Positions 29,201 through 37,902 of a DNA stretch of 64,000 bases are shown here, in pieces. Both the position numbers and the translations under genes were made by a program. The notes under the pieces are model-generated. The model was given only the letters and a program-made list of their open reading frames with translations, was not told the DNA's origin and did not search any database. Within the stretch, counting starts at the first letter, position 1, and every line of letters starts with the position of its first letter. The stretch lies in contig NZ_CP025979.1 in NCBI RefSeq assembly GCF_002900365.1, forward strand, positions 1,984,001 through 2,048,000. The letters run 5' to 3'. The stretch comes from Escherichia marmotae. Its GTDB lineage: Bacteria > Pseudomonadota > Gammaproteobacteria > Enterobacterales > Enterobacteriaceae.

Positions 29201-29229
29201 TTTACAGTAATGTAACCTTCCCGTAAAAT
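29201..29229 (+). promoter_or_regulatory. Candidate sigma70 promoter of cyoABCDE
   Basis: TTTACA (29201-29206) and TAAAAT (29224-29229) are 17 bases apart, about 50 bp upstream of cyoA. They lie in a 458-bp AT-rich gap (28821-29278) that holds no other gene I can see. ArcA and FNR control of cyo is established for E. coli; I did not resolve their sites with confidence. Confidence 0.7.
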
Positions 29230-29278
29230 GCCCACACACTTTAAACGCCACCAGATCCCGTGGAATTGAGGTCGTTAA

Positions 29279-30226
29279 ATGAGACTCAGGAAATACAATA
29301 AAAGTTTGGGATGGTTGTCATTATTTGCAGGCTCTGTATTGCTCAGTGGCTGTAATTCTGCGCTGTTAGATCCCAAAGGACAGATTGGTCTGGAGCAACG
29401 TTCGCTGATACTGACGGCATTTGGCCTGATGTTGATTGTCGTTATTCCCGCAATCTTGATGGCTGTTGGTTTCGCCTGGAAGTACCGTGCGAGCAATAAA
29501 GATGCTAAGTACAGCCCGAACTGGTCACACTCCAATAAAGTGGAAGCTGTGGTCTGGACGGTGCCAATCTTAATCATCATCTTCCTTGCGGTATTGACCT
29601 GGAAAACCACTCACGCTCTTGAGCCTAGCAAGCCGCTGGCACACGACGAGAAGCCCATTACCATCGAAGTGGTTTCCATGGACTGGAAATGGTTCTTCAT
29701 CTACCCGGAACAGGGCATTGCTACCGTGAATGAAATCGCTTTCCCGGCGAACACTCCGGTGTACTTCAAAGTGACCTCCAACTCCGTGATGAACTCCTTC
29801 TTTATTCCGCGTCTGGGTAGCCAGATTTATGCCATGGCCGGTATGCAGACTCGCTTGCATCTGATCGCCAACGAACCCGGTACTTATGACGGTATTTCCG
29901 CCAGCTATAGCGGTCAGGGCTTCTCCGGCATGAAGTTCAACGCTATCGCCACACCGGATCGTGCCGCATTCGACCAATGGGTCGCAAAAGCAAAACAGTC
30001 GACGAAAACCGTGTCTGACATGGCCACCTTCGAAAAACTGGCTGCGCCTAGCGAATACAACCAGGTGGAATATTTCTCCAACGTGAAACCCGACTTGTTT
30101 GCCGATGTGATTAACAAGTTTATGGCTCACGGTAAGAGCATGGACATGACTCAGCCCGAAGGTGAGCACAGCGCACACGAAGGTATGGAAGGCATGGACA
30201 TGAGCCACGCGGAATCCGCCCATTAA
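29279..30226 (+). CDS. cyoA: Cytochrome bo3 ubiquinol oxidase subunit II
   Basis: A 315-residue lipoprotein subunit. The signal peptide ends in the lipobox LLSGC (Cys near residue 25), two transmembrane helices follow, and then a periplasmic cupredoxin-like domain that lacks the CuA cysteine ligands, as expected for quinol oxidases. The His/Met-rich C-terminus (HSAHEGMEGMDMSHAES) is typical. First gene of cyoABCDE, with GAGG before the start. The complex oxidises ubiquinol and reduces oxygen to water while pumping protons in the inner membrane under aerobic growth. Confidence 0.98.
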   Translation: MRLRKYNKSLGWLSLFAGSVLLSGCNSALLDPKGQIGLEQRSLILTAFGLMLIVVIPAILMAVGFAWKYRASNKDAKYSPNWSHSNKVEAVVWTVPILIIIFLAVLTWKTTHALEPSKPLAHDEKPITIEVVSMDWKWFFIYPEQGIATVNEIAFPANTPVYFKVTSNSVMNSFFIPRLGSQIYAMAGMQTRLHLIANEPGTYDGISASYSGQGFSGMKFNAIATPDRAAFDQWVAKAKQSTKTVSDMATFEKLAAPSEYNQVEYFSNVKPDLFADVINKFMAHGKSMDMTQPEGEHSAHEGMEGMDMSHAESAH

Positions 30227-30247
30227 AGGGGTTGAGGAAGAATAAAG

Positions 30248-32239
30248 ATGTTCGGAAAATTAACACTTGATGCAGTCCCGTTCCATGAACCTATCATCAT
30301 GGTTACGATCGCTGGCATTATTTTGGGAGGTCTGGCGCTCGTTGGCCTGATCACTTACTTCGGTAAGTGGACCTACCTGTGGAAAGAGTGGCTGACCTCT
30401 GTCGACCATAAACGCCTTGGTATCATGTATATCATCGTAGCGATTGTGATGCTGCTGCGTGGTTTTGCAGATGCCATTATGATGCGTAGTCAACAGGCAC
30501 TGGCCTCGGCTGGCGAAGCAGGCTTCCTGCCGCCACACCACTATGATCAAGTTTTCACCGCTCACGGTGTGATTATGATCTTCTTCGTGGCGATGCCTTT
30601 CGTTATCGGTCTGATGAACCTGGTGGTTCCGCTGCAAATTGGCGCGCGTGACGTTGCGTTCCCGTTCCTCAACAACTTAAGCTTCTGGTTTACCGTTGTT
30701 GGTGTGATTCTGGTTAACGTTTCTCTCGGCGTGGGCGAATTCGCGCAGACTGGCTGGCTGGCCTATCCACCGCTATCGGGAATAGAGTACAGTCCGGGAG
30801 TCGGTGTCGATTACTGGATATGGAGTCTCCAGCTATCCGGTATAGGTACGACGCTAACCGGTATTAACTTCTTCGTTACCATTCTGAAGATGCGTGCACC
30901 GGGCATGACCATGTTCAAGATGCCGGTATTTACCTGGGCATCACTGTGCGCAAACATTCTGATTATCGCCTCCTTCCCAATTCTGACGGTTACCGTCGCG
31001 TTGCTAACCCTGGATCGCTATCTGGGCACCCATTTCTTTACCAACGATATGGGTGGCAACATGATGATGTACATCAACCTGATTTGGGCATGGGGACACC
31101 CGGAAGTTTACATCCTGATCCTGCCTGTTTTCGGTGTGTTCTCCGAAATTGCAGCGACCTTCTCGCGTAAACGTCTGTTTGGTTATACCTCGCTGGTATG
31201 GGCGACTGTCTGTATTACCGTGCTGTCGTTCATCGTCTGGCTGCACCACTTCTTTACGATGGGTGCGGGCGCGAACGTAAATGCCTTCTTCGGTATCACC
31301 ACGATGATTATCGCCATCCCGACCGGGGTGAAGATCTTCAACTGGCTGTTCACCATGTATCAGGGTCGCATCGTGTTCCATTCTGCGATGCTGTGGACCA
31401 TCGGTTTTATCGTCACCTTCTCAGTGGGCGGTATGACTGGCGTGCTGCTGGCAGTACCGGGCGCAGACTTCGTTCTGCATAACAGCCTGTTCCTGATTGC
31501 ACACTTCCATAACGTTATCATCGGCGGCGTGGTCTTCGGCTGCTTCGCAGGGATGACCTACTGGTGGCCTAAAGCGTTCGGTTTCAAACTGAACGAGACC
31601 TGGGGTAAACGCGCGTTCTGGTTCTGGATTATCGGCTTCTTCGTTGCCTTTATGCCGCTGTACGCGCTGGGCTTCATGGGCATGACCCGTCGTTTGAGCC
31701 AGCAGATTGACCCGCAGTTCCACACGATGCTGATGATTGCAGCCAGCGGTGCGGTACTGATTGCGCTGGGTATTCTCTGCCTCGTGATTCAGATGTACGT
31801 CTCTATTCGCGACCGCGATCAGAACCGTGATCTGACTGGCGACCCGTGGGGTGGCCGCACGCTGGAGTGGGCAACCTCTTCCCCGCCTCCGTTCTATAAC
31901 TTTGCCGTTGTGCCGCACGTTCACGAGCGTGATGCATTCTGGGAAATGAAAGAGAAAGGCGAAGCGTACAAAAAGCCTGACCACTATGAAGAAATTCATA
32001 TGCCGAAAAACAGCGGCGCCGGTATCGTCATCGCTGCTTTCTCCACCATCTTCGGTTTCGCCATGATCTGGCATATCTGGTGGCTGGCGATTGTTGGCTT
32101 CGCAGGCATGATCATCACCTGGATCGTGAAAAGCTTCGACGAGGACGTGGATTACTACGTGCCGGTGGCAGAAATCGAAAAACTGGAAAATCAGCATTTC
32201 GATGAGATTACTAAGGCAGGGCTGAAAAATGGCAACTGA
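30248..32239 (+). CDS. cyoB: Cytochrome bo3 ubiquinol oxidase subunit I
   Basis: The 663-residue catalytic subunit with about 15 transmembrane helices. The CuB/heme ligands are visible: WGHPEVYIL (His284, with the proton-channel Glu286 and cross-linked Tyr288), WLHHFF (His333/334) and the heme ligands in AHFHNVIIGG (His419/421); a further heme-b ligand lies in FTAHGVIM (His106). The K- and D-channel residues appear conserved. GAGGAAG precedes the start; the end overlaps cyoC by 11 bp. Confidence 0.98.
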   Translation: MFGKLTLDAVPFHEPIIMVTIAGIILGGLALVGLITYFGKWTYLWKEWLTSVDHKRLGIMYIIVAIVMLLRGFADAIMMRSQQALASAGEAGFLPPHHYDQVFTAHGVIMIFFVAMPFVIGLMNLVVPLQIGARDVAFPFLNNLSFWFTVVGVILVNVSLGVGEFAQTGWLAYPPLSGIEYSPGVGVDYWIWSLQLSGIGTTLTGINFFVTILKMRAPGMTMFKMPVFTWASLCANILIIASFPILTVTVALLTLDRYLGTHFFTNDMGGNMMMYINLIWAWGHPEVYILILPVFGVFSEIAATFSRKRLFGYTSLVWATVCITVLSFIVWLHHFFTMGAGANVNAFFGITTMIIAIPTGVKIFNWLFTMYQGRIVFHSAMLWTIGFIVTFSVGGMTGVLLAVPGADFVLHNSLFLIAHFHNVIIGGVVFGCFAGMTYWWPKAFGFKLNETWGKRAFWFWIIGFFVAFMPLYALGFMGMTRRLSQQIDPQFHTMLMIAASGAVLIALGILCLVIQMYVSIRDRDQNRDLTGDPWGGRTLEWATSSPPPFYNFAVVPHVHERDAFWEMKEKGEAYKKPDHYEEIHMPKNSGAGIVIAAFSTIFGFAMIWHIWWLAIVGFAGMIITWIVKSFDEDVDYYVPVAEIEKLENQHFDEITKAGLKNGN

Positions 32240-32843
32240 TACTTTGACGCACGCGACTGCCCACGCGCACGAACACGGGCACCACGATGCAGGCGGAACC
32301 AAAATCTTCGGATTTTGGATCTACCTGATGAGCGACTGCATTCTGTTTTCTATCTTGTTTGCTACCTATGCCGTTCTGGTGAACGGCACCGCAGGCGGCC
32401 CGACAGGTAAGGACATTTTCGAACTGCCGTTCGTTCTGGTTGAAACTTTCTTGCTGTTGTTCAGCTCCATCACCTACGGCATGGCGGCTATCGCCATGTA
32501 CAAAAACAACAAAAGCCAGGTTATCTCCTGGCTGGCGTTGACCTGGTTGTTTGGTGCTGGATTTATCGGGATGGAACTCTATGAATTCCATCACCTGATT
32601 GTTAACGACATGGGCCCGGATCGCAGCGGCTTCCTGTCAGCGTTCTTTGCGCTAGTGGGTACGCACGGTCTGCACGTCACTTCCGGTCTTATCTGGATGG
32701 CGGTGCTGATGGTGCAAATCGCGCGTCGCGGCCTGACCAGCACTAACCGTACCCGCATCATGTGTCTGAGTCTGTTCTGGCACTTCCTCGATGTGGTGTG
32801 GATCTGTGTGTTCACTGTTGTTTATCTGATGGGGGCGATGTAA
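32229..32843 (+). CDS. cyoC: Cytochrome bo3 ubiquinol oxidase subunit III
   Basis: A 204-residue subunit III of the heme-copper oxidase family with five transmembrane helices. The cytoplasmic N-terminus is His-rich (THATAHAHEHGHHD). It stabilises the complex around subunit I. The start overlaps the end of cyoB by 11 bp and its stop overlaps the cyoD start in TAATG, so translation is probably coupled through the operon. Confidence 0.97.
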   Translation: MATDTLTHATAHAHEHGHHDAGGTKIFGFWIYLMSDCILFSILFATYAVLVNGTAGGPTGKDIFELPFVLVETFLLLFSSITYGMAAIAMYKNNKSQVISWLALTWLFGAGFIGMELYEFHHLIVNDMGPDRSGFLSAFFALVGTHGLHVTSGLIWMAVLMVQIARRGLTSTNRTRIMCLSLFWHFLDVVWICVFTVVYLMGAM

Positions 32844-33172
32844 TGAGTCATTCTAACGTGAGCGGCGGCGCGTCCCATGGCAGCGTAAAAACCTACATGA
32901 CAGGCTTTATCCTGTCGATAATCCTGACGGTGATCCCGTTCTGGATGGTAATGACAGGAACTGCCTCCCCAGCCGTAATTCTGGGAACGATCCTGGCAAT
33001 GGCAGTGGTACAGGTTCTGGTGCATCTGGTGTGCTTCCTGCACATGAATACCAAATCAGATGAAGGCTGGAACATGACGGCGTTTGTCTTCACCGTGCTA
33101 ATCATCGCTATTCTGGTTGTAGGCTCCATCTGGATTATGTGGAACCTCAACTACAACATGATGATGCACTAA
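32843..33172 (+). CDS. cyoD: Cytochrome bo3 ubiquinol oxidase subunit IV
   Basis: A 109-residue subunit IV with three transmembrane helices (about residues 18-36, 46-66 and 78-100), including the QVLVHLVCFLHM helix characteristic of the family. It assists assembly of the CuB site and packing of subunits. The start at 32843 shares one base with the cyoC stop; longer frames upstream lie within cyoC and are rejected. Eleven bp separate it from cyoE. Confidence 0.97.
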   Translation: MSHSNVSGGASHGSVKTYMTGFILSIILTVIPFWMVMTGTASPAVILGTILAMAVVQVLVHLVCFLHMNTKSDEGWNMTAFVFTVLIIAILVVGSIWIMWNLNYNMMMH

Positions 33173-33183
33173 GAGCGGCGGTT

Positions 33184-34074
33184 ATGATGTTTAAGCAATA
33201 CCTGCAAGTAACGAAACCAGGCATCATCTTTGGCAACCTGATCTCGGTGATTGGGGGATTCCTGCTGGCCTCAAAGGGCAGCATTGATTATCCCCTGTTT
33301 ATCTACACGTTGGTTGGGGTGTCACTGGTTGTGGCGTCGGGTTGTGTGTTTAACAACTACATCGACAGGGATATCGACAGAAAGATGGAAAGGACGAAGA
33401 ACCGGGTGCTGGTTAAAGGCCTGATCTCTCCTGCTGTCTCGCTGGTGTACGCCACCGTGCTGGGTATTGCTGGCTTTATGCTGCTGTGGTTTGGCGCGAA
33501 TCCGCTGGCCTGCTGGCTGGGGGTAATGGGCTTTGTGGTTTATGTCGGCGTTTATAGCCTGTACATGAAACGCCACTCGGTCTACGGCACGTTGATTGGT
33601 TCTCTCTCCGGCGCTGCGCCGCCGGTGATTGGCTATTGTGCAGTGACCGGTGATTTCGATAGTGGCGCAGCGATTCTGCTGGCTATCTTCAGCCTGTGGC
33701 AAATGCCTCACTCTTATGCTATCGCCATTTTCCGCTTTAAAGATTATCAGGCGGCAAACATTCCGGTACTGCCGGTAGTGAAAGGCATTTCCGTGGCGAA
33801 GAATCACATCACGCTGTACATCATCGCCTTTGCCGTTGCCACACTGATGCTCTCTCTCGGCGGTTACGCAGGGTATAAATATCTGGTGGTCGCCGCGGCA
33901 GTTAGCGTCTGGTGGTTAGGTATGGCCCTGCGCGGTTATAAAGTCGCTGATGACAGAGTCTGGGCGCGTAAACTGTTCGGCTTCTCGATCATCGCCATCA
34001 CTGCTCTCTCGGTAATGATGTCCATTGATTTTATGGTGCCGGACTCGCATACGCTGCTGGCTGCCGTCTGGTAA
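33184..34074 (+). CDS. cyoE: Protoheme IX farnesyltransferase (heme O synthase)
   Basis: A 296-residue UbiA-family prenyltransferase that farnesylates protoheme to heme O, the high-spin heme of cytochrome bo3. About nine hydrophobic helices are visible. The first aspartate-rich motif NNYIDRDIDRKMERTKNR and the later SLWQMPHSYAIAIFRFKDY loop are the family signatures. The start MMFKQYLQVTKPG at 33184 follows GAGCGG; the upstream frame lies within cyoD. Last gene of the operon, ended by a strong terminator. Confidence 0.97.
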   Translation: MMFKQYLQVTKPGIIFGNLISVIGGFLLASKGSIDYPLFIYTLVGVSLVVASGCVFNNYIDRDIDRKMERTKNRVLVKGLISPAVSLVYATVLGIAGFMLLWFGANPLACWLGVMGFVVYVGVYSLYMKRHSVYGTLIGSLSGAAPPVIGYCAVTGDFDSGAAILLAIFSLWQMPHSYAIAIFRFKDYQAANIPVLPVVKGISVAKNHITLYIIAFAVATLMLSLGGYAGYKYLVVAAAVSVWWLGMALRGYKVADDRVWARKLFGFSIIAITALSVMMSIDFMVPDSHTLLAAVW

Positions 34075-34089
34075 CGCAACATCCCTGTT

Positions 34090-34117
34090 AAAAAAGGTGC
34101 TACGGCACCTTTTTTCT
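34090..34117 (+). terminator. Intrinsic terminator of the cyo operon
   Basis: AAAAAAGGTGC-TACG-GCACCTTTTTTC, a compact stem with A- and T-runs, 15 bp past the cyoE stop. Confidence 0.92.
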
Positions 34118-34223
34118 TAGCATTAGAAACATATCCCCCACGAAATATTTACTAAAAAATCCGCTTGTTTACCCCATTCGTTTACCGCTTTACACTAGTC
34201 GCGAATTTAAAATAGAGGTGGTA

Positions 34224-35588
34224 ATGAACGATTATAAAATGACGCCAGGTGAGCGGCGCGCGACCTGGGGTTTAGGGATCGTATTTTCATTGCGCATGCT
34301 GGGCATGTTTATGGTTCTGCCGGTTCTGACCACGTATGGTATGGCTCTGCAAGGCGCCAGCGAAGCGTTGATCGGTATTGCGATTGGCATTTACGGTCTG
34401 ACTCAGGCCGTTTTTCAGATTCCGTTTGGCCTGCTTTCTGACCGCATTGGTCGCAAGCCATTAATTGTCGGCGGGTTAGCCGTATTTGTCGCCGGTAGCG
34501 TTATCGCCGCGCTCTCTGACTCCATCTGGGGAATTATTCTGGGCCGGGCGTTACAAGGTTCCGGTGCAATTGCCGCTGCCGTTATGGCGTTGCTGTCCGA
34601 TCTCACCCGCGAACAAAACCGTACCAAAGCGATGGCGTTTATCGGCGTTAGCTTTGGCATTACCTTCGCCATTGCGATGGTGCTTGGCCCAATTATCACT
34701 CACAAACTTGAGCTACATGCGCTGTTCTGGATGATCGCTATTCTGGCAACGACCGGCATTGCGTTGACCATTTGGGTTGTACCCAACAGCAGCACGCACG
34801 TACTTAATCGTGAGTCCGGGATGGTGAAAGGCAGTTTCAGCAAAGTGCTGGCAGAACCGCGACTACTGAAACTCAACTTTGGCATTATGTGTCTGCACAT
34901 GCTACTGATGTCGACGTTTGTCGCTCTTCCTGGGCAACTTGCTGGCACGGGTTTTCCGGCAGCGGAACATTGGAAAGTCTATCTGGCAACGATGTTAATC
35001 GCCTTTGGCTCTGTCGTGCCTTTCATTATCTACGCTGAAGTTAAGCGTAAGATGAAGCAAGTCTTTGTCTTCTGCGTCGGGCTGATCGTGGTTGCGGAAA
35101 TCGTGCTGTGGAACGCGCAAACGCAGTTCTGGCAACTGGTGGTCGGCGTGCAGCTTTTCTTTGTGGCGTTTAACCTGATGGAAGCCCTCTTGCCCTCGCT
35201 TATCAGTAAAGAGTCGCCAGCAGGTTACAAAGGTACGGCGATGGGCGTTTACTCCACCAGCCAGTTTCTTGGCGTGGCGATTGGCGGTTCGCTCGGCGGC
35301 TGGATTGACGGCATGTTTGACGGCCAGGGCGTATTTCTCGCGGGCGCAATGCTGGCAGCAGTGTGGCTGGCAGTCGCCAGTACCATGAAAGAACCGCCGT
35401 ATGTCAGCAGTTTGCGCATTGAAATCCCGGCGGATATTGCCGCAAACGAGGCGTTAAAAGTGCGTTTACAGGAAACCGCAGGCGTCAAAGAAGTGTTGAT
35501 TGCAGAAGAAGAACATTCAGCCTACGTGAAAATCGACAGCAAAGTGACGAATCGCTTTGAGGTTGAACAGGCAATTCGTCAGGCATAA
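34224..35588 (+). CDS. yajR: Major-facilitator transporter YajR
   Basis: A 454-residue MFS transporter with twelve predicted helices, the motif A GLLSDRIGRKP between helices 2 and 3, and an additional C-terminal cytoplasmic YAM domain (about residues 390-454, SLRIEIPADIAAN to the end) with a ferredoxin-like fold. A drug:proton antiporter role is inferred from the family; the natural substrate is unknown. The start ATG at 34224 follows AGAGGTGGTA; a GTG two codons upstream is less likely. Monocistronic between the cyo terminator and a BIME. Confidence 0.94.
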   Translation: MNDYKMTPGERRATWGLGIVFSLRMLGMFMVLPVLTTYGMALQGASEALIGIAIGIYGLTQAVFQIPFGLLSDRIGRKPLIVGGLAVFVAGSVIAALSDSIWGIILGRALQGSGAIAAAVMALLSDLTREQNRTKAMAFIGVSFGITFAIAMVLGPIITHKLELHALFWMIAILATTGIALTIWVVPNSSTHVLNRESGMVKGSFSKVLAEPRLLKLNFGIMCLHMLLMSTFVALPGQLAGTGFPAAEHWKVYLATMLIAFGSVVPFIIYAEVKRKMKQVFVFCVGLIVVAEIVLWNAQTQFWQLVVGVQLFFVAFNLMEALLPSLISKESPAGYKGTAMGVYSTSQFLGVAIGGSLGGWIDGMFDGQGVFLAGAMLAAVWLAVASTMKEPPYVSSLRIEIPADIAANEALKVRLQETAGVKEVLIAEEEHSAYVKIDSKVTNRFEVEQAIRQA

Positions 35589-35601
35589 AAACGAGGCGAA
35601 A

Positions 35602-35706
35602 TTGCCTGATGCGCTATGCTTATCTGGCCTACAAAGTTGCAGCAATCTTTTGAATTCACAAACTTTTGTAGGCCAGAAAAGGCATTCACGCCGCAGCCGG
35701 CATGAA
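35602..35706. repeat. BIME (two REP-like units) between yajR and yajQ
   Basis: A unit GCCTGATGCGC…TATCTGGCCTAC (about 35603-35632) and an inverted one GTAGGCCAG…CGCCGCAGCCGGCATG (about 35669-35704) face each other in the gap between convergent genes; the shared GGCCTAC / GTAGGCC ends show the inverted arrangement. Confidence 0.75.
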
Positions 35707-35726
35707 CAAAGCGTATGTTATCGCGA

Positions 35727-36218
35727 TTAATCGCGGAAATTTTTGAACTGGAATGGCTGGCCGAGATCGCCACCACGCACCATCGCCATCACTGCCTGCA
35801 AATCGTCACGAGATTTACCAGTAACACGGATCTCATCACCCTGAATTTGCGCCTGCACTTTCAGTTTGCTGTCTTTGATCATCTTGACGATTTTCTTCTG
35901 GGTCGCGCTCTCAATGCCCTGCTTCAGTTTCGCTTCCACAAACCAGGTTTTACCGCTATGAACGATATTTTCCGGTACATCAAGCGAGCTGCCTTCAATG
36001 CCGCGTTTCAGCAATTTGGCACGCAGAATGTCCAGCAACTGATTGACCTGGAAATCGGACTCGCTCAACACTTTAATGGTTTTGCTGGCATCGTTCAGCT
36101 CAAACGACGCTTCAACGTTACGGAAGTCAAAACGAGACTCTACTTCGCGACTCGCGTTATCGACCGCGTTACGCGCTTCCTGAAGATCAACTTCAGAGAC
36201 AATATCGAAAGATGGCAT
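35727..36218 (-). CDS. yajQ: YajQ family nucleotide-binding protein
   Basis: A 163-residue UPF0234 protein made of two KH-like/ferredoxin-like halves, starting [20 protein letters not shown]. Homologues in other gammaproteobacteria bind cyclic-di-GMP and affect transcription; in E. coli the protein binds GTP/ATP weakly and its role is unclear. The start at 36218 is the family start and follows GGGAGAG; the open frame continues to 36386 through the intergenic inverted repeat and is rejected. Divergent from panE. Confidence 0.95.
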
Positions 36219-36296
36219 CTTTTTCTCTCCCTTCATTTTTGATGCGAAGCATAATACCTGCAAAGTTAAATAACAGACAGTCCTGCGCCAGGACGC

Positions 36297-36342
36297 ATCC
36301 CTTAATTGTGCATGGTCACAACACCATGCACAATTAAGGGAT
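36297..36342. repeat. 19-bp perfect inverted repeat between yajQ and panE
   Basis: ATCCCTTAATTGTGCATGG and its exact reverse complement are separated by the 8-base loop TCACAACA. It lies between divergent genes, with no T-run after it, so it looks more like an operator or a leader hairpin than a terminator. A smaller dyad, TCCTG-CGC-CAGGA, lies just to its left (about 36281-36293). Confidence 0.85.
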
Positions 36343-36385
36343 AGCCTTATTGAACACCCGGTGTGGTTGCGGGTGAGGAGAAACA

Positions 36386-37297
36386 ATGAAAATTACCGTA
36401 TTGGGATGCGGTGCCTTAGGGCAATTATGGCTTACAGCACTTTGCAAACAGGGCCACGAAGTTCAGGGCTGGCTGCGGGTGCCACAACCGTACTGTAGCG
36501 TGAATCTGGTTGAAACAGACGGTTCGATATTTAACGAATCTCTGACCGCCAATGATCCAGATTTTCTGGCCACCAGCGATCTGTTACTGGTGACGTTGAA
36601 AGCCTGGCAGGTGTCTGATGCCGTCAAAAGTCTGGCATCAACACTACCTGTAACCACGCCAATTTTGCTGATCCACAACGGCATGGGCACCATTGAAGAG
36701 TTACAGAACATTGAGCAACCTTTACTGATGGGCACGACCACCCATGCAGCGCGCCGCGACGGCAACGTCATCATTCACGTGGCAAGCGGTATTACTCATA
36801 CAGGCCCGGCGCGTCAACAGGATGGTGATTACAGCTATCTGGCAGATATTTTGCAAACCGTTTTACCTGACGTCGCCTGGCATAACAATATTCGCGCCGA
36901 GCTGTGGCGAAAACTGGCGGTTAACTGTGTGATTAATCCGCTGACTGCCATCTGGAATTGCCCGAATGGCGAATTACGTCATCATCCGCAAGAAATTATG
37001 CAGATATGCGAAGAAGTTGCGGCGGTGATTGAACGCGAAGGGCATCATACTTCTGCGGAAGATCTGCGTGATTATGTGATGCAGGTGATTGATGCTACGG
37101 CAGAAAACATCTCGTCGATGCTGCAGGATATTCGCGCGTTGCGCCATACAGAAATCGACTATATCAACGGTTTTCTGCTACGTCGTGCCCGCGCGCATGG
37201 GATTGCTGTACCGGAAAACACCCGCCTGTTTGAAATGGTAAAAAGAAAGGAGAGTGAATATGAGCGCATCGGCACTGGTTTGCCTCGCCCCTGGTAG
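36386..37297 (+). CDS. panE: 2-dehydropantoate 2-reductase (ketopantoate reductase)
   Basis: A 303-residue NADPH-dependent enzyme reducing ketopantoate to pantoate in pantothenate/CoA synthesis. The Rossmann nucleotide motif GCGALGQLW is at residues 7-15; the catalytic Lys lies in the [19 protein letters not shown] segment (about residue 176), with the substrate-binding Asn and the later Glu256 region also kept. GAGGAG precedes the start. The 3' end overlaps yajL by 38 bp, so both are likely on one transcript. Confidence 0.97.
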
Positions 37298-37850
37298 TGA
37301 AGAGACTGAAGCGGTCACCACTATCGACCTGTTGGTTCGCGGTGGCATTAATGTCACTACTGCCAGCGTCGCCAGCGATGGCAACCTGGCAATTACCTGC
37401 TCGCGCGGCGTGAAGCTGCTGGCGGATGCGCCGCTGGTCGAAGTGGCCGATGGCGAATATGATGTGATTGTACTGCCTGGTGGGATCAAAGGTGCAGAGT
37501 GTTTTCGTGACAGCACCCTACTGGTCGAAACGGTTAAACAGTTCCACCGTTCCGGGCGTATCGTTGCGGCGATTTGTGCTGTGCCAGCCACGGTGTTGGT
37601 GCCGCACGACATCTTCCCGATTGGCAATATGACCGGTTTCCCGACGCTGAAAGATAAAATTCCCGCAGAACAATGGCAAGACAAGCGCGTCGTCTGGGAC
37701 GCACGCGTAAAATTGCTGACCAGCCAGGGGCCAGGCACGGCTATTGATTTTGGTCTGAAAATTATCGACCTGCTGGTTGGGCGCGAGAAAGCCCATGAAG
37801 TCGCATCACAACTGGTGATGGCGGCAGGGATTTATAATTATTACGAGTAA
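37260..37850 (+). CDS. yajL: DJ-1/PfpI-family protein YajL
   Basis: A 196-residue DJ-1 superfamily protein, close homologue of human DJ-1. The reactive nucleophile-elbow cysteine is in AAICAVPATVL (Cys106 region), with the conserved Glu near residue 15 (PGSEETEAV) and the LPGG motif. E. coli YajL is described as a covalent chaperone and a protein/nucleotide deglycase protecting against oxidative and carbonyl stress. The start [12 protein letters not shown] at 37260 follows AAGGAGAG; an ATG two codons upstream is possible. It overlaps panE by 38 bp. Confidence 0.95.
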   Translation: MSASALVCLAPGSEETEAVTTIDLLVRGGINVTTASVASDGNLAITCSRGVKLLADAPLVEVADGEYDVIVLPGGIKGAECFRDSTLLVETVKQFHRSGRIVAAICAVPATVLVPHDIFPIGNMTGFPTLKDKIPAEQWQDKRVVWDARVKLLTSQGPGTAIDFGLKIIDLLVGREKAHEVASQLVMAAGIYNYYE

Positions 37851-37851
37851 T

Positions 37852-37892
37852 GTCGATGCGGTAAGCGTCGCATCTGGCCAGATGCGACGTAA
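37852..37892. repeat. REP-like palindrome between yajL and thiI
   Basis: Bases 37866-37889 form a 24-bp perfect palindrome (CGTCGCATCTGG and its complement), preceded by GATGCGGTAAGCG. The composition and convergent position suggest a REP-related unit. Confidence 0.65.
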
Positions 37893-37902
37893 ATACCAAT
37901 AA

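Noticed and set aside
31421..32302. 293-codon open frame opposite cyoB
   Set aside because: His/Arg-rich antisense frame spanning the cyoB-cyoC junction; no supported start or domain.
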